A stretch of DNA of 64,000 bases from Heterohyrax brucei. Lineage: Eukaryota > Chordata > Mammalia > Hyracoidea > Procaviidae. The notes below the pieces were generated by a model that did no database searches, had not been told where the DNA came from, and saw only the letters and a list, made by a program, of their open reading frames with translations. Of this stretch, positions 42,998 to 55,951 are shown in pieces (position 1 is the stretch's first letter; every line of letters begins with the position of its first letter). The stretch covers positions 6,237,501 through 6,301,500 of the forward strand of contig CM053154.1 in NCBI GenBank assembly GCA_028571685.1. The letters run 5' to 3'. The position numbers and the translations under genes were made by a program.

Positions 42998-43147
42998 TTG
43001 ACTGTGACTCAGTGACCCAGCAGGACAGAACAGAACTGTCTCATAGGGTGTCCGAAGTGGGCATCTTTGCAGAAGCACTGCCACGTGTCTGAGCCGTGCA
43101 GCTGGTGGCTGTAAACCACTGACCTTCCAGTTGGCAGTGCAGTCCTG
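42998..43147 (-). mobile_element. AfroSINE, long subtype (reversed), decayed
   Basis: tgactgtgactcagtgaccc, gacagaacagaactgtctc, catctttgcagaagcactgcc and gtaaaccactgaccttcc are present. Confidence 0.82.
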
Positions 43148-45799
43148 GAAGGCAGCTCTGATTCGGGCTCTGGGCTGGACCTCATCCTCTTTCTGTCCTC
43201 CACCTCCTTCTCATGGAATGCCATCCGTGCCTTCCCCAGGCTCACTAGATCTGCCATCTTGCAGGACAGTCCTGCCGCCCAGGAATGCCTCTCATCACCC
43301 CTCCACCCTGCAAGGCCTCTGTTGCTTCCTTTCCCTCCTCCTCTCCTCTTAGTATGCTGTTCACTGAATTCTTCCCACCTCTGCCGTCTTCCTTTCTGTT
43401 GTCTATTAGACATGAATACCCTCCACGTGATGAAGCCATCCCTGTGTCCCCATAAGAAGGTAAAGGCTCTGCCCTAGCAAAGCACCCGCTGTCTCTGCAC
43501 CTGTTGGTGTGACGGCTCCACCACGAGTGTCCCTCAGGCACTGCCACATGGCTGTCTTGCTAGCACCAGTGTCTAGGACGTAACAGAAGCTGAGATCACT
43601 GTGTTGTGATGTGGGGCCCCCTCCCCCGCTGTGCACCTCAGTGAATGGTCTTCGAGCACAAGGGCCGTTCTGGGACTCCTCGGAGCACAGAATGGAGGCC
43701 TCGTGAAGGTGAGCGAAGTGGCTTCTAGCTGGTGGACTATGGAAGGACTTAAGGCTCCAGGGATGGGTAAGCACCACACCTGGGACAAACTCTGGCCATG
43801 TGCTGGGACTGCACCCCACACTGCCGTGACTGGTGGGGCCCTGAGGCCCGGCCCCTCTCCTCTCTGGAGCACAGTCTCCAACAAGGAGGGAACGCTGCCG
43901 AACCAGCCTCATTGGAGTGGGCATAGCTGGTGGGGTTGAGGGGCCAGTGAATGCCATCCTTGTGACTCACCTGTGTCGAGAGGAGAGATTCATCAGAGGA
44001 GCTGGGCACGTGGAACTCAGCCTGTCACATTTCCTGAGGATCAAGCCTGCAGGAAGACTGCTCAGGTGTGTGGCCACGTGGGGCTCCTGATGGGCCGCGC
44101 TGGACCTCCGCAGGCCTCTCCACCGCCGGGCCAGAGCTACCCTGTTCAAGTTATGTCACAGGAAAGCTGAGGACAGCTGCCCTCTGTAGGCCGGCCTGTC
44201 CCAAAGGGAAAGGGGAAAAAGAATGCACTACCCCCACCCCCGCCAAGGACTTCCAAGGACTTCAGGTTCCCTGAACTTGGCCTTTGTGAGGCTCCCAGGA
44301 CTCAGGCTTTCAGCCACGTCACAGGGGAGTGGAGATGGGGTGACGTGCTGTACTTCCTGACAAGAACAGCGTCTTGGGTGTTCAGGGGCGTTGGCCTGGG
44401 AACCAAGTAGCTGGTTACTGTCCTGGTTCTGCCTTTGCTCCCTGGGGCCCTCTGAGGAAGTGCCTGGGCTTCTTGGAGCCTCATCTTCCTCATCTGTCAA
44501 CTGGGGACATCTCGTTCCTTCCTCAGAGGGAGATTCCAGGCTCCACTGAGATCAGGCCTGTGAGATGCGGAGCCTGGGGCCTGGCCCGCAGTGAGGGTCA
44601 AGAACTGCTGTGTGCTGGAACAGGCGACGTGAAGGTGTGTCACCTCAGTGATCTCTGATGTCTCCATTATCTCTAGTTGTGATATTTCTAGACAAGGACT
44701 TTGAAAAGTTCTTTGCAGCTCTGACATTCTCTGGCTTGCTCTGACTCTCTGCAGTTACGCATACTTAAGAAAAAGCCAGCCACCTCCTCATTTGCAAGAA
44801 ATCTTAAGAGCATGGGAAACCCTTAGCTCCTCAGTCTTTGGGATGAGCCAGTACCAATGCCATTCCTCCCCAGTTTTGTGGAGGACGGGGATTTCACTTC
44901 ACCCAGGAAGGATTCACTGGCTGCGTGGCCACACCTCCAGACCCAGCGGTACCTCTCCTCTGTGGGACCCACCTGCCTCGCTTCCCCTGCCAGGCTGCGC
45001 TGCAGACTGCCGTGGAATCTGCTTGAGTGGCTTGATTTCTTCTGGTGTTTTTAAGCATTTCATTCCCTCCGATTTGATCCTTGTTTGGGATTATTTTTCC
45101 CAGATGTCTTCCCTGGCATTTGTCCAGCTGCAGTCCTGTTTTGTTAGTTTCCTGCTCTTTCTATAATCTCCCCAGGTCCATTTTTTTATTTGTCTTTCTT
45201 TCCCAGTGTTCCCCAAACTACATAATTTAGCTATAGGGATACCACAAATTGGCAGAAAAATATTTGAGATTCAATTTGCCCATCTCTGTGTGGATGTAGC
45301 CAGCATGCATGTTTAGGTTTTCATGCTCCGAGGTGGTATTTTTTTTTTTTTAAAGCCATCTGTTCTGTTAAGATGTTATCCCCACCCCACCTGACTCCTG
45401 AGTAGTTGTTAAATATCTGTGTTTGCTCACGATCGGGTGTCCTTAGGTCTGTCTAGCCCAGCACCAAACTGGGTTCAAGCAGTGGTGGTCGGGTACATTT
45501 GATGTTGCGACTTCTTTTTGCTGTCAGTTAAATGTACAGACTTAATTTTTTGTGTGTGTGTCATTGGGGGAATAATTGGCCAGTGTCTTGCCTGGACTTC
45601 AGAGTTCTAGGAGTTCTTTAAAATTTGATATCTGCTTTTTCTAGCCCCTGGATACACTTTTCAAGAATAATTTTAAAGCTGGAGGGTTATGACAAAGCTG
45701 GTTCGGAGAGTTCTTGTAACCCATGTCCATTTCCCTGTTAGTAGCAGCGCAGACTAGTGCACGTGACTGGTGGTGTGTTATTAGTGGGCCGCCACCTCC
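43148..45799. other. Unassigned stretch with one MIR
   Basis: The sequence is GC-rich to about 45000, then AT-richer. The longest frame (43406-43957 reverse, 183 codons) has no recognisable domain. I find no splice-bounded exon that I trust. Confidence 0.4.
44395..44512 (+). repeat. MIR fragment
   Basis: cctgggaaccaagtagctgg..ctgcctttgctccctggggc..tcttcctcatctgtcaactgg follows the MIR order. Confidence 0.65.
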
Positions 45800-46090
45800 C
45801 TCTTGTCACGCACCACCCTGTGGCGGCTGGACTGTGGCCGTGATGCTGGAAGCTGCGCCGCTGGTGTTTCAGATACACGCAGGATCGTCCGTGGCAGACA
45901 GGTTCTGGTGGGGCTTCCAGATGAAGACAAACTAGAAAGAAAGGCCTGGCTGTCTGCTTCCAAAATCTAACCAGTGAGAACCCTATGGATCCCAGCAGTC
46001 TGACCTGCAGCTGACCGTGGGGATGGCTCCACTGTGCAGGGGGTCACCAGGAGTTGGGCTGATTTGACGGTAGCTGACAACAACAACAGG
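45800..46090 (+). mobile_element. tRNA-Gly-headed SINE/RTE derivative
   Basis: The RTE body is clear (gatgctggaagctgcgcc, cagacaggttctggtggggc, aaactagaaagaaaggcctgg, gagaaccctatggatccc). The tail gggctgatttgacggtagctgacaacaacaac is the RTE ending. Confidence 0.85.
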
Positions 46091-47983
46091 TTTTTTAGGG
46101 GCACCTTTTCCCTGCAAGGCTGTGGGTGCTACCTTGGAGGGTCTGGGAAGTGGATGATGCCACCGACATTAGCCTCTTTGAGCCCCTGAACTAGGGATCG
46201 ACACAGTCTCCTCCGAAGCCTCCTCAGAAGCTGGAAGTTCCCCCCAGATTAGGATGGTAGAAAGCCAGGTGAGGACATCTAGGGGCCCCTCTGTACCCCA
46301 AAAGCAATAGCAGAGGGAAGTTCTCTCCATGAACATTGGAGGGTACATTGCTATGAGAAGAAGCCTGGAGTCAATACATCAAATTTCTGCACTTCCTCTT
46401 CCAGAGCACTCCCTGAGCAGAAATCTTTCCAAAGGTGAGTATTTTAAAGGACTAGTCTGAGCGATTGGGTATCAGCTACTCTTCCTGGGGCAGGAGGGGA
46501 CCCAGAGATGGCCTCTTATCCTGGATAGTCTTCTGGATGAGAAGTTTCTATTTTCCTTAGGCAGTTATTTAAAAATAACACAAGCGTTATCGTTTTTTGC
46601 TATTGTAGAGCAAGATGTTAGCTGGTCGCTTTAATCATCATTATTCCCCTGACCTCAATGATGCCCTGAAGACCTGAGTGTTCAGAGCAGGGCTGATTCC
46701 CTAGTCAGTGGTAATTCTTTTCTTGGTAAGAAACATGACCAGGGAGGCGGACGTGTCACAGGTGAGGACAAGAGGGGTCTGTACAGGAGCACAAGTCACT
46801 GGCTCCTGAAAGTATGTCTGGAGAATGAGACCAGCCTCGTTGGTGTCTGGGAGACCGGGTGGTTCCATCCTGTGTGCCTCGGACACTTCTGTTTCTGTTG
46901 TCATTCTGAGAACATTCTAGCAGCTACAATTCTAAGTCTGTTCACAGTGGTCTTGTAAATGGTGAGCACCTTTATGCCCTGAGCTTTCGTGTGCCAAAGA
47001 AACAATTACAACTGCTAAGGTATATTTTATTAACCTCAGAAATGGAATATGTGAACTGTAGACTTGGGGGCATTTGTTTCACACTTGAGTGAGTTTCTTT
47101 AAACCCTCACAGTGGGGAGGTGGAGCCTAATAATTGATTCAGCCAGGTGCTGCCAACCTCCCTGCCCCTCTTGGGTCAGGGATGCAGACATCCGTGCAGC
47201 GCCTGCCTATAGCAGAAATTCCAGGGAGAGGCTGACAGGGCAGCTGGTTTTCAGTGAGCAGGGAGTTCCCATGAGCTGCAGAATGCCTGTGCCTCCAACT
47301 CCCCTTCCCACTGCTGCTCTGAGCCCCACTCAAGGTCTGACTGTGGATGACAGCCTTGTCCTTGTGGCTCAGGCCACAAACCACCTTGGGCCTCGATGCC
47401 ATTTTTCTTGCCCCATCAGTGAGACTCATTCTCAGTTGCCATTGTCCAGGAAGGTCCGCGGTCCAGCTGGAACCCCTCTTCCTGGGCCGCTGGGGCCTGA
47501 GCCTTGGACTTTCTCAGAAGCTTTAAAAGGCCACTCACTGATCTTAGTTTGTGGGGTTGAGATCTCTTTGAAGGGTGAGGCAGGTTTGGAAACTTGCTGT
47601 CTTCTTAGAAAGCTGACTTGGTCCTCAGCCTTGGGCTATGCTGTTGATCTGAGCTCTCTCATCCTGTAGGTGTAAAGGAATAAATTAAGGTACAGTTCCT
47701 AGGACACTCTCCTGATTGCTTCATTGCAGTTCATCGTGTTTGTGTGTCTGAGTGGTTCTGTTTTACGTTTGAAGGTCTGACAGTGGACTGACGAGTGGCT
47801 GTTGGGATTTTTAGAAAGTACCTGGGTGACTGAGAGGTTCAGAGATGTCCCAGCAGTGCTTGTCAGTACCAGCCCGTCTCTGACTTGTTTGGACTTCCAC
47901 GTTTCAGAAGACTCTCTGTGTTGGCTGGTAGTTCAGTGTACTGTACAGCTGCACCATCCAGTATGACACCTACTCGGCACTGT
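46091..47983. other. Unassigned non-coding stretch
   Basis: No repeat recognised. The frame 47112-47669 (185 codons) is the longest in the area. It has no recognisable domain and its composition follows the local GC content. Confidence 0.45.
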
Positions 47984-48160
47984 GAAGGAGTCCTGGTGGT
48001 GCAGTGGTTAAGTGCTCAGCTGCTAACTGAAAGATTGGTGGTGTGCACCCAACCAGAGACTCTGCAAGAGAAAGCCTGGACATCTCCTTCCTTAAAGATT
48101 CCAGTGTAGAAAACCCTACAGCGTAGTTCTACTCTGTCATATAGAATCACTCGATGGTAC
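47984..48160 (+). mobile_element. AfroSINE, long subtype
   Basis: ggagtcctggtggtgcagtgg, aagagaaagcctggacatctc and agcgtagttctactctgtc are present. The tail is truncated (tcactcgatgg). Confidence 0.9.
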
Positions 48161-49144
48161 CCAGCCACAGTCACTGGTGGGTGGCTGCTGAGCACTGGAA
48201 ATGGGGCCACTCCTAAAAACCCATCAGGTTACAAGAGATGTCATAAGAAAAAAGAATGTAACAGTATCTCGTTAATATGGTTTATGTTGATTAAATGTAA
48301 GAACAGTATTTTGTATATGTTGAGCAAAATAAAATACAGAAATGAACCTCCCTGTTTTTTCTTGTTTAGTGTGTCTGATAGAAAATTTTAATTATGTATG
48401 TGGTGCACAGCTGTTGGGTGGTGCCAGTCTAGACAACTGCACAGGTCAAGCAAGAGTGCTCTTCTCAAAAGTGACACCCCATCATCCTGTGCTCGTCCAC
48501 TCTTCTGGTCACCCACAGCATGGACAGCTTCAGTGATGTATCGGTTAACCTGAAACTGTTTTTAATACCCAGGCTATCTTGCCATTTGGAGAGTCAAAGC
48601 ATTTTACAGAAGACCCCTGAGAATGTTGTGATGTGAAGCCATGTGCCTGGTTATTAGTGTTTGCTTGACCTTGACCACCATGAGGGCCCAGAGAGCAAAT
48701 GGCCCCCTTGTGAGTTTCGCTGTTAGAGCTTCCTGTGTGTTTACTGCTGGCAACAGGCAGAAGGTTGGTGCTTCACTTGACAAAACAAGGAATTCAGTTG
48801 GAGGAGCTGGCCCAAGTCACAGTCTCAAAATATGTTCTTTAAGCAACACATGGATAAACTGGCCCACTTTCAGAAATGCAGAAAAGCCTGTGTAAGAGAA
48901 AATAATAAAATTAAGATAAGGAAAATGTTCATGTGGAAATAAGAAAGTGTTAAGGGAGCTATGATTGCAGTTTGTAAAACTGATGAATCCTGTATGAAAT
49001 GTAAATTGCAATAGCAAAACCTCCTAGTGACCTCACTGCAGGAGTGGGCTCCTTCAGTGTCTTTCCTAGCACAGTTCTCGGTTGGTTTCTAGGAGTCCTC
49101 AGGTGTTGCCAGATTTAGCAAATAGAAATACAGGATGTCGACTT
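48161..49144. other. Unassigned non-coding stretch
   Basis: AT-rich after 48230. No family recognised. Confidence 0.45.
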
Positions 49145-49750
49145 AAGTTTGAGTTTTGGATACCTGATGAATAGTATAAGTATGCCCATAGAAGCAGCAG
49201 CCAAGAAATCAAATGACACACTGCACTTGCAAATCTGCTACAAAAGACCTTTTCAAAGTGTTCTAAGGCAAAGATGTCACTTTCAGGACAGAGGTATCCA
49301 TGACCCAAGTCGTGGTGTTTTCCATCATCTCAGATGCATGTGAAAGCTGGACAATGAATGAGAAAGACCAAAGGAGAATTGATGCCTTTGAATTATGATG
49401 CTGGCAAAGAATATTGAATGTACCATGGACTGCCAGAAGGATAAACAAATCTGTCCTGGAAGAAGTACAGCCAGAAAGCTCCTTAGAAGTGAAGATATCA
49501 AGACTTTGTCTTATGGCGAGACTCTGTCTTTGGACATGCTATCAAAAGGGACCAGTCTCTGGAGAAGGACATCACGCTTGATAAAGGGTCAGAGACAGAC
49601 TGTCACCAAGATGAACTGATACAGGGGCTGCAACAATGGGCTGAAACATAGATCAGTTGGGAGGATGATGTCGGAACAGGCAGCATTTTGTTGTGTTGTG
49701 TGTAGGGTTGATACGAATAAGAGCTGTCTTGACAGCACTTTTAATACCAC
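49145..49750 (+). mobile_element. RTE (BovB-like) LINE 3' end, forward
   Basis: gaagcagcagccaagaaatcaaatg, ctttcaggacagaggtatcc, gatgcctttgaattatgatgctggc and catggactgccagaagg match the RTE ORF2 C-terminal coding region, which is broken here. Then come gggaccagtctctggagaagg and ttgttgtgttgtgtgtaggg at the 3' end. It is 5'-truncated. Confidence 0.88.
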
Positions 49751-49763
49751 CAGCTGCGTTAAT

Positions 49764-50028
49764 GGGAGGCAGTGTGGTTCACTGATAGAACTGCTGCTGT
49801 CTTTCTGCACAGAAAACGCAGGTTCAGTTCCTAGCTGGGGTGTTCGGTGTGTAGCCACCGCTCATCTTGTCACTGGAGGCTCGTTTGTTGCTGTGATATC
49901 AAGCAGCTTAAAGGCCTGGCAGTCCACTTCCAAAGATCAGATAGTGATTAGGCATCACAACAGGTGACTGTTGTGTGTGGAGTCACTGTGAATCAGGGGC
50001 TGACTCAGTGGCAGCAGACAAGAACAGT
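49764..50028 (+). mobile_element. tRNA-Gly-headed SINE with RTE body
   Basis: The head (gcagtgtggttcactgatag..) has a perfect B-box, ggttcagttcc, at 49821-49831. tcactggaggctcgtttgttgc and ggcctggcagtccacttcc follow. The tail is aggggctgactcagtggcagc. It lies directly after an RTE 3' end. Confidence 0.88.
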
Positions 50029-50494
50029 GACTGCATTAATGACAGGTCCATGGTCCTCAATCATTGAAAACGGGCAGGGTCGTATCCAACCACAGCCGGT
50101 CTCCCCTGCCCCGCCCACCCTGGAGCCACAGGTGGCTTCTGTGTCCTCAGTGGTGGCCTTTCCAGGGCAAACTGGTCCCAGATCTCAAGGCAAGGGAGGA
50201 TACTTTTTTCTTTCACCTTCATCAGAAATCTGTCCAGGATTGGCATCTTTCCAGGATCACTGTCCTTTCCAGTCACACCTCCACCAGCCACAAGGCATCA
50301 CTGTTTCCCTCAGCTGGGCTACCTGGCCTTAAGTCACACCCACATGCAGACCAGGCTGGCCAAAGTGAGCCCTGGGTCCCTGTGAGTCCCTTCTCTTGGA
50401 TGGGGTGACAGGTGAGCCTCTGTGTCTCTCTTGTGGGCCTTAGCATTCCCCCACCATGTTCCCCAACAACTGATCTGAGCACACAACCGTACTT
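50029..50494. other. Unassigned non-coding stretch
   Basis: Nothing recognised. Overlapping frames of 114-122 codons lack recognisable domains. Confidence 0.45.
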
Positions 50495-50680
50495 CTGTCC
50501 AAATATGGGCAAACACTAGCTGTCTATCAGCAGATAAATGGATGACAGAAGTATGGTGCATACATACACTGAAAGATGATTCAGCCATAAAGAGAAATAG
50601 GGTTCTGATACATGCTGTCACATGGATGAACCGAGAAAGCATGATGCTTACTAAAAATGCACAGACAGCAGAAAAGAAAA
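50495..50680 (+). mobile_element. Old L1 3' UTR fragment
   Basis: tctatcagcagataaatggatg, catacactgaaagatgattcagcc and gatacatgctgtcacatgg are the standard L1M-type 3' end. It joins directly to a second L1 piece. Confidence 0.78.
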
Positions 50681-50957
50681 TAGACAATTGGGAACTCCTA
50701 AAAGTCAAACACATAAGCTTATCCAAAGACGTCACCAAAAGAGTAAAAAGACTACCTACAGACTGGGAAAAAACATTTGGATTCAGCAAATCAGATCAGC
50801 ATCTAATCTCTAAAATCTACGAGATACCACAACACCCCAACAATGAAAAGACAAATAACCAAATTAAAAAAATGAGCAAAGGATATGAAAAGGTATTTCA
50901 CCAGAGAAGACATTCCGGTGGCTAACATATAAATGAGAAAATGCTCATGATCATTAC

Positions 50958-51112
50958 CCTGTTGCTGTCAGGTTGGTTCTGACTCTGAGCGACTCCCTAT
51001 AGGATAGAGTGGAACTGCTCCATAGGATTTCCAAGGAGCACCTGGTGGATTGAAACTGCCAACCTTTTGGTTAGCAGCTGCAGCTCTTAATCACTGTGCT
51101 ACCAGGGTTTCC
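50958..51112 (-). mobile_element. AfroSINE in an L1
   Basis: The reversed copy sits between atgatcatta and cctcattagcc, a short tcatta duplication. It keeps cctataggatagagtggaac and the head complement gctaccagggtttcc. Confidence 0.92.
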
Positions 51113-52029
51113 TCATTAGCCATGAGTAGCATGAATCCAAAAGGCCTAAAATAAATGTTGGAGAGGTTGTGGAGAGACTGGAACATTTATACACTGCAGG
51201 TGGAAATGTAAAATGATACAACTGCTTTGGGAATTGACTTCAAACTTCCTTAAAAAGCTAGAAATAGAAATACCATACAATTCAGCAATCCTATTCCTTG
51301 GAATATATCCTAGAGAAATAAGAACTTTCACACAGATAAATACATGCACAATGATGTTTATTCCAGCATTGTCCACAATAACAAAAAGATGGAAACAACC
51401 TGGGTGCCTACCAACAGATGAATGGATAAACAGACTGTGGTATGGTCACGTAATGGAATACTATACAGTGGTAAAGAACAATGAGAAATCTGTGAACGAA
51501 AACATGGAGACATCTGGAAGGCATCATGGTAAGTGAATTCACTCAACTGCAAGAGGACAAATATTTTATGAAACCACTATTAGAAAAACTCAAAAGATTT
51601 AAATACAAAAGAAAACATTCTTTGATGGTTACGAGGGTGGTGAGAGAGACACGAGTATTCACTAACTAGATAGTAGATAAGTATTTTAGATGAAGGTCAG
51701 GAAAACACACAATACGGGAAGGTCAGCACCATCGGACTGAGCCGTAAGATACAAAGTTTCCTGAATACAACCAAACACTTGGAGGGACAGAGTGGAAGAG
51801 GGCGGAGTCTGAGGACCATGGTTTTAGGGGACATCTAGGTCATTCGGCATAACAAAGTTTGTTAAGAAAATGTTCTGCATCCTACTTTAATGACTGGCAG
51901 CCAGGATCATAAAAGCTAGTAAGTGGCCATCTAAGAAGCGTCACTTGATCCCAACCCACCTGGAGCAAAAGAGAATGAAGAACACCAAAGACACAAGGAA
52001 AATAGGTGCCCAAGAAACAGAAGGGGGGA

Positions 52030-52190
52030 AAAAACCCACTGTAGTCGAGTTGGGTCTGACTCATTGTGACCCTAGAGATCAGAGTAGAACTGCCCCATAG
52101 AATTTCCAAGGAGCGCCTGCTGGATTTGAACTGCTGACCTTTTGGTTAGCAGACATAGCACATAACTGACAATGCCACCGGGGATTCCAA
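52030..52190 (-). mobile_element. AfroSINE in an L1 3' UTR
   Basis: cccactgtagtcgagttgggtc, gatcagagtagaactgcccc and ccaccggggattcc are present. The L1 UTR motif gagacagaaagggccac resumes directly after it. Confidence 0.92.
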
Positions 52191-52730
52191 GAGACAGAAA
52201 GGGCCACATAAACCACAGACTTCATTGTCTGAGATTGGAAGAACTGGATGGTGCCCAGCTACCATCAGTGACTACCCTGACAGAGAATGCAACAGAATCC
52301 CTGAAGAAGTGAGAGAAAAGTGGGGTGTAGAACTTGAACTCCAGTAAAAAGACACTAGTCTTGATGATCTGACAGAATGGAAGGTCTCTGGAAGACGTGG
52401 TCCGTGGACACTGTGCTAGTCCAGAGCCAAAACCACTCCTGAAGACAGTTCTTCAGGCAAAGATTACAGTGGTCTGTAAGGCAGAAAATGATACTGGTCA
52501 AGAGTATGTTTCTTGGCTCAAGTAGATACATGAGGCTAACTGTCCAAAGGTGAGATGAGGCAGAAGGGGACGGAAGCTGGTTGAATGGACACAGGAAATA
52601 CAGAGTAGGTAGGAAGAGTGTGCTGTCACATTGTAGGGAGAGCAGCTAGGCTCACACAACAATGTGTGCATAAGTTTTTGTATGACAAACTGCCTAGAAC
52701 TGTAAACTTCCATTTAAAGCACAAGAAAGA

Positions 52731-53060
52731 AAGCATGATGCTGAGTGAAGCTAGTCAGGCATGGAAGGACAAATGCTATGTGATCCCGTTGTGGGACACA
52801 TTTAGGACAGGCAGACAGTGAGGAGAGTAGAGTAGTGGCTACCACAGGCTGGAAGCAGGGACGGCGGAGACCTCCTGACAGTGACAGATTTTCTGTCCTG
52901 GGTGATACACACGTTTTTGAAATCAATGGTGCTGATGGTTGCACAACACTGTGAATGCTGTTAATGTCACAGAACTGTACATTTTAAAATGGTTAAAAGG
53001 GCAAACTTCTTGTTGTATCTATTTTACCACCATAAAATAAAATGTAATAAAAATGAATAC
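52731..53060 (+). mobile_element. Old L1 3' end
   Basis: gcatgatgctgagtgaagctag, ggctaccacaggctggaagc, ccaccataaaataaaatg and taataaaaatg (poly-A end) are typical of L1M 3' ends. Confidence 0.75.
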
Positions 53061-53367
53061 GTAGGGAAAGGGCAGTCGAAGTCCTCCCTCAGGAAAGAAA
53101 CGTTTTTCTGTTGTAAATCCTGCCAAGTCAGCAGCTCTGCCCACCAGGGTAACAGCTTGGTGGGTGACCAGGCAGGGGTGCCTGGAGCCGTGGAGTCGTA
53201 TTTTCTTAAGGCTTTCCTTTCCAGGAATCTCTGTGCTCTGCAGATGACTAAAGGGCCTTGGGCAGTTTTCCACAGAACTAGGGAACAGACTACATCGAAA
53301 TGCAAACACCTGTTGCTCAGAAAGAAAGGTACTCACAAATATTAGGGAGCTTTCCTAGTTTCTCCTC
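53061..53367. other. Unassigned non-coding stretch
   Basis: Nothing recognised. Open frames on both strands (118 and 105 codons) overlap each other without recognisable domains. Confidence 0.45.
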
Positions 53368-53534
53368 AAAACCAAAACTCCAAAGTGATTGCCGTCAAGT
53401 TAATTCCAATTCATAGCGACTGTTACAGGACAGAGTAGAACTGCTTCACAGGGTTTCCAGGGAGCAGCTGGTGGATTTGAACTGCCAACCTTTTGGCTAG
53501 CAGCCCAGCTCTTACCACTGTGTCGCCGGAGTCC
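53368..53534 (-). mobile_element. AfroSINE (reversed)
   Basis: gattgccgtcaagttaattcc, gacagagtagaactgcttc and gtcgccggagtcc are present. Confidence 0.92.
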
Positions 53535-55732
53535 AGTTTTTCCTCTCCTGGATTCAAACAATTAAGAGTGCTATTCTGCTATGGCCATCGGGTTAGGAGG
53601 ATGGGCGTGAGATGGACGTGGTCACTGTCTCCCAGAACAGGAGCATAAGGAATGCATCATAAGCTTAGAGGTGGTGGTCCAGGATTTACAGGTGACTTCT
53701 CGGAGCAGGCATCTAGCCTCAGACTTGGGGTTAGTCAGGGAGTGTCGCTCCTGCAAGAGGTGGGTGTTCCTAGTATTTCCTCCTTCCTCCAGCCATCGCT
53801 TAACTACTTGATAAATAGCAAATGATTGCTTTTAAGCGGGACTGCCTGCAGGTTTGCGCCTCAGGAGAGCCGGTGCTCTGAAAACACGAATGAGCTGTGT
53901 GAGGACCCCGAGAGCACGGTTTATGACTTCAAGTTGGGGGCTGGGGTTGCGGGGGTGGAGGACAGCCCTCCAGACGTTCAGTCCTGAGGGAAGGAGATGC
54001 AGCCCCTGTCGTGGCCCCGCCTCGTGGAATTCCTCCAACGGGTGGGGAACAGAGACTCTGGGCCCCGTGAAATAGCAGGAGTGGGGGGAGAGCACACCTG
54101 CCCGAAGAGGCAGGACGGACCCTGTGCTCTGCTCAGGTCAAAAGCCCTTCCTAGGCTGGAGAGGTGCGAGTGAGCTCTGTAGGGAGTCATCTTCCAGGGG
54201 AAGGATTCTATTTCAGAAAGTGGTAATGTCAAAGAGAGACAGCTAGAAGCAGGGTATCGGCCCCAGAGGCCACCCAGAGGTCAGCCACAGTGCTCTCCCA
54301 GACCTGTCAAGATGTAGGTGAACCCCAGGGGCATCCAGCTGGGGCTGCTGCAGGACCCACGCTTGGTCTCTGCTCTCTGCTGCCCCACCCCTTGATTTCC
54401 ATGGAAAGTCACTTTGACGGGGCATGTGCATGGGCGGCGGGGTGGACCGAAGGCTGGGGAGATGGGCCTGATGTGGAAAAAGAATGTTGGCCGTTCTGTT
54501 CTTAAAATTCCCTTGGTCTCTCTGTGTGAGCCTTCCCTCCTCTTCACTTTCTCCTCTCTCTGCTCTCCCTACCTCCAAATGCAGAGAAAGCATCCTGACC
54601 ACAACTTAGCATCTCCTTTCAAGCCAACCTCAACAGGAGGGCTGATCTTTTACCCCAGGAGTGGCCTGTCAAGCTTTTTTCCCTAGAAATGCAAGCAGGC
54701 ACCCCCTCCCTCTAAGAATGCTAGTATTTGTGTTAATAGAATGCATAAATAGAGTGTATATGTACTTTAAAACTATATATCATAAAATACATTTTTTGCT
54801 ATATGAAAATTCAGAATTGCATGAGCAACAACAGATGTATGTTTTTCTGTCATTAAAATAACAGATTACAAATTCTTCACAAGAAAGTGCAGTAGTGTGC
54901 GGGATTATCTTATGATCTTTATTACGTATTTCCTAAGAAAGTAATAACTACTGTAGTCAAACTGTCAAAACCCAAATGAGTCAGAAGACAAATGTTGTGG
55001 CTAAACCCTTCTCTCCCCCAGCTCTGCAGTTGCCTGTACCATGCATGTTCCTTAGGGCTTCTCCTTAGCTTAGGAGTGCTTTCTCAGGTGTGCTGGAAAT
55101 AGGATCCCTTACCAAGCCGTGCCATTTAAGAATACTTGAAAGTTGTGTTAACTCTTTATGGTCACCTAATATCATTTTCTGTAGAGAACTGGAGAAATGC
55201 TTCAGAAGCTGTATAATTTGTAGTCGAGATGTTCCACTCTCAAGTATTTGTAAACATACTTCTAAGCATGTATGCCAGATATATGTGCATATTATGATTT
55301 TTAATTGGTCTAGTGATTCCACATGGAAACCTTTAGTTGAAGATTTTCATGGGAAATTCTACTCCCACCTCTGCTAAGATGGAAAAAGTTTCCTAAAATG
55401 TTTTCAGAGATCAATTTATGAAAGAAGGAGTGGTTTGTATTGCCTCTCTTGGCAAATATGTGACTTTTGCCAATAGAACAGAGTGGTCCTCTGGGCCACC
55501 AGGGTGAGCTCAGATACGGCGGCTCACAGGTGTCGTAGACCTTCTCAGCTTGTCTTCATCCTCTTCTCCTGTGATGCACTGCATAGTTGGCAGGGCTCAG
55601 TACCACTGCCAGTAGGGGAGGGAGCCTTCTTAAAAAATGAAGGATTCCAAGAGGGCAGCCGCAGAGCCTTGATTAAACCAGGCATGGGGCCTTTCTGAGG
55701 GTAGGCGGCCCCTAACTAGTGCAGAATCTGGC
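53535..55732. other. Unassigned non-coding stretch
   Basis: GC-rich to 54500, AT-rich at 54720-55400. About 55440-55600 faintly resembles an old LTR or DNA-element fragment (ggcaaatatgtgacttttgcc). No gene is supported. Confidence 0.4.
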
Positions 55733-55951
55733 TAACCCAAACCAGACCAAACCAAACTTGCTGCCACTGAGTCAGTTCCAACTCACAGTGACCCTGTAGG
55801 AGAGGGTAGACCTGCCTCCTAGTGTTTCCAAGGCTGTAATCTACACAGAGGCAGACGGCCACACCTTTCTCCTGTGGAGTGACTAAATGGGTTTGAACTG
55901 CTGCCCTGTGGTTAGCAGCTGAGCACTTCACGACTGTGTGGCCAGGGTTCC
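55733..55951 (-). mobile_element. AfroSINE, long subtype (reversed)
   Basis: The accaaaccaaacttgctgccactg tail, gaccctgtaggagagggtag, the long block ctacacagaggcagacggcc and the head complement ggccagggttcc are all present. This is the longest intact copy of the long subtype. Confidence 0.93.

Larger units (their letters stand above)
50681..52730 (+). mobile_element. L1 LINE: end of ORF2 and 3' UTR, with two SINEs
   Basis: 50681-50925 encodes the ORF2 C-terminal region in one frame (DNWELLKVKHI, then PTDWEKTFGF and NNQIKKMSKGYEK). After a SINE (50958-51112) comes the 3' UTR: gttgtggagagactggaac, caataacaaaaagatgg, gaccactattag-like sequence, ggcataacaaagtttgttaag, and at the end aacttccatttaaagcacaag. 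A second SINE sits at 52030-52190. The long 3' UTR is of the type I associate with elephant L1s. The element is 5'-truncated. Confidence 0.88.

Noticed and set aside
43406-43957. 183-codon reverse frame
   Set aside because: No recognisable domain; overlaps other frames on both strands in GC-rich sequence.
47112-47669. 185-codon open frame as a possible gene
   Set aside because: No recognisable domain, signal or neighbour; composition matches local GC-rich DNA, and vertebrate exons are rarely this long without splice-bounded similarity.
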